Assembly: GCF_001650915.1 (NCBI RefSeq)
Contig: NZ_LXYO01000038.1
Span: 1-64,000, forward strand
From: Marinobacter sp. EhC06
GTDB taxonomy: Bacteria > Pseudomonadota > Gammaproteobacteria > Pseudomonadales > Oleiphilaceae
Length of the DNA: 64,000 nucleotides
Direction: 5' to 3'
Part shown: piece after piece, positions 1-7,345 of the stretch
How positions within the stretch are numbered: position 1 is the stretch's first letter
Layout: the number at the start of each line of letters is the position of its first letter
Position numbers and translations under genes: made by a program
Notes under the pieces: generated by a model
What the model was told of the DNA's origin: nothing
What the model saw: the letters and a program-made list of their open reading frames with translations, nothing else
Databases searched by the model: none

Positions 1-1
1 G

Positions 2-34
2 AAACCCCAGCATCCTCGATGCTGGGGTTTTTTA
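2..34 (+). terminator. Rho-independent terminator of the gene upstream of the window
   Basis: A perfect 12-bp stem (positions 2-13 pairing with 19-30) with loop CCTCG runs into a T tract. It lies just upstream of leuA and must end transcription from a gene outside the window. The A-rich left arm could let it work in both directions. Confidence 0.85.
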
Positions 35-74
35 TTGCCTGAAACTCAGACCCTCACTCACCTCAACCCGGTGA

Positions 75-80
75 TATACT
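75..80 (+). promoter_or_regulatory. Possible -10 element of leuA promoter
   Basis: TATACT at 75-80 matches the sigma-70 -10 consensus at five of six positions and sits about 40 bases before the leuA start. No convincing -35 hexamer is seen at the usual distance, so this is a weak call resting on position after a terminator. Confidence 0.3.
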
Positions 81-119
81 CTCTCCATAACGAACCAAAT
101 CTCTGAATGGAGCCTGCCA

Positions 120-1670
120 ATGCCTGCCACTGATCACCTGGTCATCTTCGATACAACCCTCCGTGATGGTGAGCAAAGCCCCGGTGCCACCATGAACAAG
201 GCGGAGAAGCTCCGCATTGCGAAAGCGCTGGAAAAGCTCCGTGTCGACGTTATTGAGGCAGGGTTCGCGATTGCCAGCCAGGGTGATTTCGAGGCGGTCA
301 AAGCGATCGCGGAGTCCATCAAGGATTCGACAATCTGCAGTCTCGCCCGGGCGCTCGACAAGGATATCGACCGCGCAGCAGAGGCGATTCGACCAGCGCA
401 GCGCGGCCGCATTCACACGTTTATTGCCACGTCGCCCATTCACATGAAGCACAAGCTGCAGATGCAGCCTGATGAAGTGGTAGAGCAGGCGGTTCGCTCG
501 GTCAAACGCGCTCGGAGTCATGTCGACGATGTTGAGTTTTCATGCGAGGACGCCGGACGCTCGGAACTGGACTTTCTGTGCCGGATTATCGAAGCGGCAA
601 TTGATGCCGGCGCCAGCACAATCAACATTCCGGATACGGTGGGCTACGCGATTCCCGAGCAGTTCGGTGAAACCATCCGTCAGCTTATGAACCGGATTCC
701 AAACGCCGACAAGGCCATTTTTTCGGTGCATTGCCACAACGATCTCGGCCTGGCAGTTTCCAACTCTCTGGCAGCTGTCTCCCAGGGGGCCCGTCAGGTG
801 GAGTGCACCATCAATGGGTTGGGTGAGCGTGCTGGTAACGCAGCGCTTGAAGAAATTGTCATGGCGGTTCGTACTCGTCAGGATCTGTTCCATATCGATA
901 CCCGCATTGATGCCGAGCACATCGTGCCTGCGTCGCGCCTGGTGTCGACGATCACCGGTTTTCCTGTACAGCCCAACAAGGCCATCGTTGGCGCCAATGC
1001 CTTTGCCCATGAATCCGGCATTCATCAGGATGGGGTTCTGAAGCACCGGGAAACCTACGAGATCATGCGGGCACAGGATGTGGGTTGGCACACCAACAGC
1101 CTGGTGCTGGGTAAGCATTCCGGCCGTAACGCGTTCCGCACCCGTTTGCTGGAACTCGGGATTCAGTTTGAGACGGAAACCGAGTTGAACGAAGCGTTTA
1201 CGAGGTTCAAAGCACTCGCAGATCTGAAGCATGAAATTTTCGACGAAGATCTGCAGGCGATCGCCAGCGATACCCGCCAGAAAGAGGAAGATGGCCGGTA
1301 TGGTCTGGTCTGCATGCAGGTATGCTCCGAGACCGGAGTTGTGCCCAAGGCCAATCTGACTCTGACGGTAGACGGCAAAGAACACAAGGTTGAGGCCGAA
1401 GGCAGCGGGCCGGTCGATGCCACGTTCAAGGCGATCGAATCCCTGGTGGATTCCGGCTGCAACCTTCAGCTGTACTCCGTGAATAACATCACCAGCGGCA
1501 CTGACGCCCAGGGTGAGGTGACTGTGCGCCTGGAACGCGGCGGCCGGATCGTTAACGGCGTGGGTGCTGATACTGATATCATCATCGCCTCTGCCAAGGC
1601 CTATATAGAGGCCCTGAACCTGATCAGTAAGGGCGGAATTCGACAGCATCCCCAGGTTGCGGATGTGTGA
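120..1670 (+). CDS. leuA: 2-isopropylmalate synthase
   Basis: LeuA condenses acetyl-CoA with 2-oxoisovalerate, the first committed step of leucine synthesis, in the cytoplasm. The 516-residue protein opens with the family signature FDTTLRDGEQSPGATM, followed by the TIM-barrel catalytic domain with the metal-binding HCHNDLGLA motif near residue 205 and GLGERAGNA soon after. The C-terminal third (from about residue 390) is the LeuA dimer/allosteric domain that binds leucine for feedback inhibition. A GGAG ribosome site lies 7 bases before the ATG. Length matches the bacterial type of about 515 residues. It stands alone, without leuBCD, which is common in this group. Confidence 0.97.
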   Translation: MPATDHLVIFDTTLRDGEQSPGATMNKAEKLRIAKALEKLRVDVIEAGFAIASQGDFEAVKAIAESIKDSTICSLARALDKDIDRAAEAIRPAQRGRIHTFIATSPIHMKHKLQMQPDEVVEQAVRSVKRARSHVDDVEFSCEDAGRSELDFLCRIIEAAIDAGASTINIPDTVGYAIPEQFGETIRQLMNRIPNADKAIFSVHCHNDLGLAVSNSLAAVSQGARQVECTINGLGERAGNAALEEIVMAVRTRQDLFHIDTRIDAEHIVPASRLVSTITGFPVQPNKAIVGANAFAHESGIHQDGVLKHRETYEIMRAQDVGWHTNSLVLGKHSGRNAFRTRLLELGIQFETETELNEAFTRFKALADLKHEIFDEDLQAIASDTRQKEEDGRYGLVCMQVCSETGVVPKANLTLTVDGKEHKVEAEGSGPVDATFKAIESLVDSGCNLQLYSVNNITSGTDAQGEVTVRLERGGRIVNGVGADTDIIIASAKAYIEALNLISKGGIRQHPQVADV

Positions 1671-1706
1671 GAATGTGAATTCGGTGAATCCGGACAGGCG
1701 AAGTTA

Positions 1707-2519
1707 ATGATTGGATCGGAAGCAGAGCGTCAGTTTTACCTGGGAGCCGCAGGAATACGGATGTGGTATGCCCGGCAACCGCTGCCGGGTGCGGCGCCAA
1801 GTCCTGAGTTTGAATTTCCCGAGGCAACTGAGGTTCCACAAACTATCCCGGTCGTTTCCGAGCCTGTCTCTCGCCCGGTAAGCAATGCAGCTCGCCCGGC
1901 TCCGGGTAAACCGGCAGCGCCAAATCGAACCGAGGGCGTTGCCCGAATCGCGGATCTGCAGGCGTTAATGGAAGCTGATGCTGGCGTTCCGGGAAAAACC
2001 TCCCGACAGCCCCCCGAATCGCCTTCCTTGCCGGAGGCCATTACGCACTCCCCGGAACCAGAGCCGCCAGAGGAGACGACAGCGCGATCGTCTGTGATCC
2101 CCGCAGAGCGCGTCAATCTCATGGTCTGGGCAGGGAGTGGTGCTGCGCTGATCGGAGGCATGTCCGCGGATGCCAGCAGTCGGCTCCAGGAAACCCTCGC
2201 GTTGAATATCCTCAAGAGCCTGGGCGAAGGCCACCCCCGGGTGCTTGGGCATGTGACCTGGCCCATCTTCAACAATCTGTTGGTGCCCGGGAACTCCGGC
2301 CATGACTTTGTCGAGGTAATGCGCAGTGTTCTGTCGGGTCTGGAGCATCAGCAGGTTGTGGTCCTGCAGGGCGCCGGAGACTCAGATCACAGCTGGCTGT
2401 TGGAAGCGCTTGGTCGTGACGCCGCGGTTCGGTTTCCGCACACCCTCGCGGAGATTGCCGGTGACCCGACCCTGAAACGGTCGCTTTGGCAGCAAGTACG
2501 GCCTCTGGTCGCCCGTTAA
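1707..2519 (+). CDS. holD: Probable DNA polymerase III psi subunit, divergent HolD
   Basis: Not obvious at first reading, but both ends match HolD. The N-terminus (FYLGAAGIRMWYARQPLPG, residues 10-28) parallels the E. coli psi N-terminus with its LGITQW core, which contacts the clamp loader. The C-terminus (AEIAGDPTLKRSLWQQVRPL) parallels the E. coli ending with ANPTARAALWQQ. Psi links the DnaX complex to chi and SSB. At 270 residues it is about twice the E. coli length; the excess is a Pro/Glu/Ser-rich linker around residues 30-130, probably disordered. It overlaps rimI as TAATG, the same gene pair as E. coli holD-rimI. Alternative: an uncharacterised rimI-linked protein. Confidence 0.72.
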   Translation: MIGSEAERQFYLGAAGIRMWYARQPLPGAAPSPEFEFPEATEVPQTIPVVSEPVSRPVSNAARPAPGKPAAPNRTEGVARIADLQALMEADAGVPGKTSRQPPESPSLPEAITHSPEPEPPEETTARSSVIPAERVNLMVWAGSGAALIGGMSADASSRLQETLALNILKSLGEGHPRVLGHVTWPIFNNLLVPGNSGHDFVEVMRSVLSGLEHQQVVVLQGAGDSDHSWLLEALGRDAAVRFPHTLAEIAGDPTLKRSLWQQVRPLVAR

Positions 2520-3004
2520 TGGCCTATCCGGAAACCTACCAGAAAGTCCTCAAAGCCGATCTGCTGGTTCGGCCTCTGGCGCCTGACGATGTTCCGGCTG
2601 TGCTTGATATCGAGCGCCAGGGTTATTCCCATCCCTGGAGTGAATCGGTGTTTCTTGATTGTTTCAAGGACAACTACCGGCTCTGGGGTGCCTGTCATGG
2701 CGATATGCTGATGGCCTACGCTGTCGTGGCCTATATGGTTGATGAAGCCCATTTGCTGAATATCTGCGTCCACCCGAGCGCTCGTGGTGAGGGTGTCGGA
2801 CGCTATCTCCTGAGGCACGTGCTGGCAACCGCAGCCCACGAGGGCATGTCCCAGGTGTTGCTCGAAGTCAGGGTCAGCAATGATGCCGCCATCGCTTTGT
2901 ACCAGAATGAGGGCTTCCACGAGATCGGCCAGCGACCCGGGTATTATCCGGCTGCCAATGGCCGGGAGGATGCCCGCGTCCTGATGCGTGCTCTCGGCCA
3001 GTGA
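2519..3004 (+). CDS. rimI: Ribosomal protein S18 alanine N-acetyltransferase
   Basis: RimI transfers acetyl from acetyl-CoA to the N-terminal alanine of ribosomal protein S18. The 161-residue protein is a single GNAT domain: ERQGYSHPW near residue 37 is the RimI substrate-side signature, VHPSARGEGVGRYLL is the acetyl-CoA pyrophosphate loop, and EVRVSNDAAIALYQNEGF is the conserved C-terminal GNAT segment. I chose ATG 2519, which overlaps the holD stop, over an in-frame start 33 bases upstream because translational coupling at TAATG is typical and the extra residues look unlike the family. Confidence 0.93.
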   Translation: MAYPETYQKVLKADLLVRPLAPDDVPAVLDIERQGYSHPWSESVFLDCFKDNYRLWGACHGDMLMAYAVVAYMVDEAHLLNICVHPSARGEGVGRYLLRHVLATAAHEGMSQVLLEVRVSNDAAIALYQNEGFHEIGQRPGYYPAANGREDARVLMRALGQ

Positions 3005-3019
3005 CCGCTTCAGTACGAG

Positions 3020-3049
3020 TTAGCGTCACAGCGGCATAGGGCCTATAAT
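3020..3049 (+). promoter_or_regulatory. Candidate promoter of prfC
   Basis: A perfect TATAAT at 3044-3049 follows a weak -35 (TTAGCG, 3020-3025) at 18-base spacing. It lies 44 bases before the chosen prfC start, and transcription would begin near 3056, inside the longer prfC reading frame, which argues for the shorter start. Confidence 0.45.
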
Positions 3050-3092
3050 GGCCGCCTTTTCCAGAACATCAGATTCAGGTTGCTTTTCGATT

Positions 3093-4673
3093 ATGTCTAA
3101 CCTTTCCCAGGAAGTGGCCAAGCGCCGCACCTTTGCCATTATTTCGCACCCGGATGCCGGTAAAACCACCATTACCGAGAAGGTGCTGTTGTTCGGGCAG
3201 GCGATCCAGAAAGCCGGTACCGTCAAGGGAAAGAAATCCGGCCAGCACGCCAAGTCTGACTGGATGGAAATGGAGAAAGAGCGGGGCATCTCGGTAACCA
3301 CGTCCGTTATGCAGTTTCCCTATGGCGGAAAGCTGGTGAACCTTCTGGATACGCCGGGCCACGAGGATTTCTCCGAGGATACCTACCGGACCCTGACTGC
3401 GGTGGACTCCTGCCTGATGGTGATTGACAGCGCCAAGGGTGTCGAGGAGCGTACCATCAAGCTGATGGAAGTTACCCGTCTGAGGGATACTCCCATTCTC
3501 ACGTTCATGAACAAGCTGGACCGGGATACCCGGGATCCGGTGGAACTGATGGATGAAGTTGAGGAGGTCCTGAAGATCGCCTGTGCTCCGATCACCTGGC
3601 CAATCGGCATGGGTAAGAGCTTCAAGGGTGTGTATCACCTGCTTCGGGATGAGGTCATCCTCTATCAGTCCGGTCAGGGCCACATGATTCAGGATAAGCG
3701 GATTATCTCGGGGCTGGACAACCCGGAACTGGACCAGGCCATCGGCGCGTATGCCGGCGATCTGCGTGATGAAATTGAATTGGTCAAAGGCGCGTCCCAC
3801 GAGTTCGATCAGGAAGCCTTTCTTGCTGGCGAGTTGACGCCGGTATTCTTTGGTACCGCCCTGGGTAACTTCGGTGTCGACCACATGCTGGATGGTCTGG
3901 TGGAATGGGCCCCGGCGCCACAGCCACGGGAAACCGACCAGAGACTGGTCCAGCCTGCAGAGGACGGCTTCTCGGGCTTCGTCTTCAAGATCCAGGCTAA
4001 TATGGACCCGCAACACCGCGATCGCGTTGCGTTTCTCCGCATTGTCTCCGGCAGTTACAACCAGGGCATGAAAGCCCGTCATGTACGTATCGGCAAGGAA
4101 GTGCGCTTTTCCGACGCGCTGACCTTCATGGCCGGTGACCGTGAGCACGCCGAGCAGGCCTTTGCCGGCGATATCATCGGCCTGCACAATCATGGCACCA
4201 TTCAGTTGGGCGATACCTTTACTGCCGGTGAAGACATGAAGTTCACCGGTATCCCGAACTTTGCCCCGGAACTGTTCCGTCGGATTCGCCTGAAGGATCC
4301 TCTCAAGGCCAAGCAGCTCCAGAAAGGGTTGATTCAGCTGTCGGAAGAGGGTGCCGTTCAGGTATTCAGGCCGCTGCGTAATAACGATCTGATCGTTGGC
4401 GCAGTGGGTGTTTTGCAGTTCGACGTGGTGGTCAGCCGCCTGAAAAGTGAGTACAAGGTCGAGGCGATCTATGAGCCGATTAACGTCGCCACGGCTCGGT
4501 GGGTGACCTGCAGTGATGACAGGAAGCTGGACGAGTTCCAGCGCAAGAACAACGACAACCTGGCCCTTGATGGCAGTGACCGGCTCGCCTATATCGCTCC
4601 GACCATGGTGAACCTGAATCTGGCCCAGGAGAGGTATCCGGACATCCAGTTCCACAAGACCCGGGAGCATTAA
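3093..4673 (+). CDS. prfC: Peptide chain release factor 3 (RF3)
   Basis: RF3 is a translational GTPase that recycles RF1/RF2 from the ribosome after peptide release. From ATG 3093 the protein is 526 residues, close to E. coli RF3 (529). Motifs: P-loop SHPDAGKTTITEK (G1), RGISVTTSVMQF (G2), LDTPGHEDF (G3), NKLDRDTRDP (G4), then domain II and the RF3-specific C-terminal domain. The frame is open for 45 more bases upstream, but a TATAAT box lies there and the family begins at MSNLSQEVAKRRTFA. It sits between rimI and a yjjV-type gene, as in the E. coli holD-prfC region. Confidence 0.96.
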   Translation: MSNLSQEVAKRRTFAIISHPDAGKTTITEKVLLFGQAIQKAGTVKGKKSGQHAKSDWMEMEKERGISVTTSVMQFPYGGKLVNLLDTPGHEDFSEDTYRTLTAVDSCLMVIDSAKGVEERTIKLMEVTRLRDTPILTFMNKLDRDTRDPVELMDEVEEVLKIACAPITWPIGMGKSFKGVYHLLRDEVILYQSGQGHMIQDKRIISGLDNPELDQAIGAYAGDLRDEIELVKGASHEFDQEAFLAGELTPVFFGTALGNFGVDHMLDGLVEWAPAPQPRETDQRLVQPAEDGFSGFVFKIQANMDPQHRDRVAFLRIVSGSYNQGMKARHVRIGKEVRFSDALTFMAGDREHAEQAFAGDIIGLHNHGTIQLGDTFTAGEDMKFTGIPNFAPELFRRIRLKDPLKAKQLQKGLIQLSEEGAVQVFRPLRNNDLIVGAVGVLQFDVVVSRLKSEYKVEAIYEPINVATARWVTCSDDRKLDEFQRKNNDNLALDGSDRLAYIAPTMVNLNLAQERYPDIQFHKTREH

Positions 4674-4694
4674 CGGTTCCGGGCGGAGGTGACT

Positions 4695-5480
4695 GTGAAG
4701 CTGATCGACGCCCATTGCCATTTTGATTTTCCCCAGTTCGATGGCCGCCGCGATGCGGAACTTGAGCAGGGTCGCTCGCGCGGACTTCGTGGGCTGGTAA
4801 TACCCGGTGTCAGGCGGCCGGATTGGGGCCGGGTTCGTGACACAGCGCTGGCGCACAAAGGCCTGTTTTACTGTCTTGGCATACATCCCTGGTTCGTTGA
4901 AGAGCATTCGGAGGAGGATCTGACGGAGCTCCGCCGGCTGCTGGAGGCTCACCCCGAGCGCTGTGTGGCAATCGGTGAGTGCGGGCTCGACCGGCTTCGG
5001 GGACGTCTTGAACTGCAGTGGCCATGGTTTGAGGCGCAAGTGGAGCTGGCTCAAGAGCTAAACATGCCAGTGGTGATCCATTCCGTTAAGACCCATGACG
5101 AAGTACACAGTGTGCTTAATGGTCGGCAGTGGAGTGGCCGGGCCCTGCTTCACGGCTTCAGCGGAAGTTTTCAGCAGGCCCGCAAGCTGGTTGACCTGGG
5201 GTGCTTCATCGGAGTGGGTGGTGTGGTTACCCATCCCAGGGCCCGAAAGACCCGCGATGCAATCGCAAGGCTGCCCCTGGAAGCGCTGGTGCTCGAAACG
5301 GATGCGCCGGACATGGCTCCGGAGGGTGTGCAGCAGGGGCAGAATTCCCCACGGTACCTGTTGGATATTCTGGACGCGCTCGCGGAGATCCGTGGCTGGA
5401 CGCCGGAGCAATTGGCGCCTGTACTTCTGGATAATGTTTACCGGTTATATGGTTGGTCCAGTGCCGGCATAGGGGAATAA
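4695..5480 (+). CDS. yjjV: TatD-family metal-dependent hydrolase (YjjV type)
   Basis: A 261-residue amidohydrolase-fold protein of the TatD family, predicted metal-dependent nuclease or hydrolase. The N-terminal metal site is DAHCHFDFPQFDGRR; later conserved elements are GIHPWF, GECGLDR, HGFSGSFQQA and LETDAPDM. The IGVGG and HPRARKTRD stretches resemble E. coli YjjV more than TatD or YcfH. GTG 4695 is preferred, with a GGAGG Shine-Dalgarno 5 bases upstream; an upstream GTG at 4689 overlaps that site. It follows prfC by 21 bases and is probably cotranscribed with it. Confidence 0.9.
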   Translation: MKLIDAHCHFDFPQFDGRRDAELEQGRSRGLRGLVIPGVRRPDWGRVRDTALAHKGLFYCLGIHPWFVEEHSEEDLTELRRLLEAHPERCVAIGECGLDRLRGRLELQWPWFEAQVELAQELNMPVVIHSVKTHDEVHSVLNGRQWSGRALLHGFSGSFQQARKLVDLGCFIGVGGVVTHPRARKTRDAIARLPLEALVLETDAPDMAPEGVQQGQNSPRYLLDILDALAEIRGWTPEQLAPVLLDNVYRLYGWSSAGIGE

Positions 5481-5500
5481 CGAAACGAATCGACACAGGG

Positions 5501-5529
5501 TTGGCTTTCCTGGGTGGTTCGAGTATACT
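5501..5529 (+). promoter_or_regulatory. Promoter of rplM-rpsI
   Basis: TTGGCT (5501-5506), a 17-base spacer and TATACT (5524-5529) make a good sigma-70 promoter. Transcription would start near 5537, leaving a leader of about 137 bases before rplM. L13 is known to repress its own operon through the mRNA leader in E. coli, so this leader may hold such a site. Confidence 0.65.
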
Positions 5530-5673
5530 TCGCGCCCTGGCTTTTCAAGGCGATGTCATTATCTCAGCCCCGAATGATGGCAGCGCAACACAGGTATGGA
5601 ACCTCCTCCGGATGCCTTGCATTTACCGGTGGTGGTTTTTAACGTTTCTTATATAGCGTTCAAGGCGGAATCA

Positions 5674-6102
5674 ATGAAGACTCTGAGTGCGAAACCAGAA
5701 ACAGTAAAACGTGACTGGTACGTTGTAGACGCAGCCGGCAAGACGCTGGGTCGTCTGTCAACCGAAATCGCCCTACGTCTGCGGGGCAAGCATAAGCCTG
5801 AGTACACCCCTCACGTAGACACTGGCGATTACATTGTTGTGATCAACGCGAGCCAGGTGCGGGTTACCGGCAAGAAAGCATCTGACAAGATGTACTACAG
5901 TCATACCGGCTTTCCGGGTGGAATCAAATCCATCAACTTCGAGAAGCTGGTCGACAAGGCTCCCGAGCAAATCATTCAGAAGTCTGTCAAAGGCATGCTT
6001 CCGAAAGGCCCGCTCGGTCGCGCCATGTTCAAGAAGCTGAAAATCTATGCCGGCGCTGAGCATCCTCACGCAGCCCAGCAGCCCAAAGAACTCGACATTT
6101 AA
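5674..6102 (+). CDS. rplM: 50S ribosomal protein L13
   Basis: Structural protein of the large ribosomal subunit, and an early assembly protein on 23S rRNA. The 142-residue product matches the E. coli length exactly and carries the family features VDAAGKTLGRLSTEIA, GDYIVVINA, and the MLPKGPLGRAMFKKLKIY motif near residues 108-125. The frame is open 78 bases further upstream, but ATG 5674 starts at the conserved MKT. It forms an operon with rpsI 12 bases downstream, the universal bacterial arrangement. Confidence 0.98.
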   Translation: MKTLSAKPETVKRDWYVVDAAGKTLGRLSTEIALRLRGKHKPEYTPHVDTGDYIVVINASQVRVTGKKASDKMYYSHTGFPGGIKSINFEKLVDKAPEQIIQKSVKGMLPKGPLGRAMFKKLKIYAGAEHPHAAQQPKELDI

Positions 6103-6114
6103 CGGAAGGCGGAT

Positions 6115-6507
6115 ATGTCTGTAGCACAAAATTACGGTACTGGTCGCCGCAAGACATCCACGGCTCGGGTTTTTATCAAGCCGGGAAGCGGTAACATCTC
6201 TATCAATGGTCGCTCAATCGAAGATTTCTTCGGTCGTGAGACTCTGCGCATGATCGTTCGTCAGCCGCTGGTTGTTGCCGAATCTACCGATCGCTTTGAT
6301 ATCAACATCACCGTCAAGGGTGGTGGTATCAGTGGCCAGGCTGGCGCGATTCGCCATGGTCTGACCCGCGCTCTGATGGATTACGACGAAACTCTGCGTC
6401 CGGCGCTGCGTAAGGCGGGTTACGTTACCCGTGACGCGCGTGAAGTCGAGCGTAAGAAAGTGGGTCTGCGCAAGGCGCGTAAGCGTCCTCAGTACTCCAA
6501 GCGTTAA
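6115..6507 (+). CDS. rpsI: 30S ribosomal protein S9
   Basis: Small-subunit ribosomal protein whose C-terminal tail reaches the P-site tRNA. The 130-residue protein (E. coli 130) begins with the conserved YGTGRRKTSTARVF and ends with the basic tail KARKRPQYSKR, where the last Lys-Arg touches tRNA. GGAAGG lies upstream of ATG 6115. It is translated after rplM from one promoter, and a strong terminator follows. Confidence 0.98.
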   Translation: MSVAQNYGTGRRKTSTARVFIKPGSGNISINGRSIEDFFGRETLRMIVRQPLVVAESTDRFDINITVKGGGISGQAGAIRHGLTRALMDYDETLRPALRKAGYVTRDAREVERKKVGLRKARKRPQYSKR

Positions 6508-6529
6508 ATTCGCTGGAGCAGGATCCTGG

Positions 6530-6560
6530 AAAACCCGGCCCTTTTCGGTCGGGTTTTTTT
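6530..6560 (+). terminator. Rho-independent terminator after rpsI
   Basis: AAACCCGGCC pairs with GGTCGGGTTT around a short loop (one G-U pair) and is followed by a run of seven T. It ends the rplM-rpsI transcript. Confidence 0.85.
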
Positions 6561-6627
6561 ATGTTCGGGCGATTTGTCAGCAAATTGATCTGGAACAGGG
6601 ATGAGGCGCCAGCGGCGGCTTTCCGAC

Positions 6628-6656
6628 TTGTAAGCCCCTGGTAATTTCATTACCAT
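6628..6656 (+). promoter_or_regulatory. Candidate petABC promoter with overlapping operator-like dyad
   Basis: TTGTAA (6628-6633), 17 bases and TACCAT (6651-6656) form a possible promoter about 95 bases before petA. A perfect 7-bp inverted repeat, TGGTAAT-TTC-ATTACCA (6639-6655), lies over the spacer and -10 element and could bind a regulator. The -10 match is only four of six, so the promoter itself is tentative. Confidence 0.35.
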
Positions 6657-6751
6657 TTGGGCGCTTATATTTTTGGGTTGTGAAGTCCTTTTAGATGCAC
6701 ATTGCCGGCGGTTTTGCGGGCTGTGACATCGCCTGATGGGAGAAAACCATA

Positions 6752-7345
6752 ATGAGTAATGGCGACGTGAGCCAAGGCCGGCGCCGGTTTCTGATCGGTG
6801 CTACGTCTGTGGTGGGTGGAGTCGGCGTCGTCGGTGCGGCCGTTCCTTTCGTGGCATCCTGGAATCCCAGTGCCAAAGCGGAAGCAGCGGGTGCACCGGT
6901 AACCGTCAATGTCAGCAAGATTGAACCGGGTCAGCAGATTACGGTCGAGTGGCGGGGTAAGCCGGTCTGGATCATCCGCCGTACCGAAGAGATGCAGGCG
7001 AATATCGAGAAGCTTAACGACCGGGTGAAAGACCCCCAGTCGGAAGCACCTCAGCAGCCACCGTATATTGATGGCATCCTGCGCTCCCTGAAGCCGGAAT
7101 TTGCCGTGCTTGTAGGGCTGTGTACCCATCTTGGCTGTGTTCCGTCCTACCGACCGGAAGTTGCTCCGGCGGATCTCGGTGACGAGTGGCTGGGTGGCCT
7201 TTTCTGCCCGTGTCACGGTTCCCGATATGATATGGCCGGAAGGGTCTACGAGGCGCAGCCTGCTCCCCTGAACCTCGAGGTGCCGCCTTATCGTTTTGAC
7301 GACGATGCGACCCTCACGATTGGTCTTGATCCGGAGGCAGCGTAA
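6752..7345 (+). CDS. petA: Ubiquinol-cytochrome c reductase, Rieske iron-sulfur subunit
   Basis: Carries the [2Fe-2S] cluster of the cytochrome bc1 complex and passes electrons from ubiquinol at the Qo site to cytochrome c1. The 197-residue protein has a twin-arginine-type N-terminus (GRRRFLIG) leading into a hydrophobic anchor, as expected for a Tat-exported, membrane-tethered Rieske protein. The cluster ligands are in CTHLGCVP and CPCHGSRYD, each giving Cys and His, plus the disulfide cysteines. It is first of the petABC operon and its stop overlaps the petB start by one base (TAATG). Confidence 0.97.
   Translation: MSNGDVSQGRRRFLIGATSVVGGVGVVGAAVPFVASWNPSAKAEAAGAPVTVNVSKIEPGQQITVEWRGKPVWIIRRTEEMQANIEKLNDRVKDPQSEAPQQPPYIDGILRSLKPEFAVLVGLCTHLGCVPSYRPEVAPADLGDEWLGGLFCPCHGSRYDMAGRVYEAQPAPLNLEVPPYRFDDDATLTIGLDPEAA

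Noticed and set aside
3075..5054. Long antisense open frame of 659 codons opposite prfC and the tatD gene
   Set aside because: It is a frame shadow of high-GC codon use. It lies opposite two clearly conserved genes, has no family motifs and no ribosome site.
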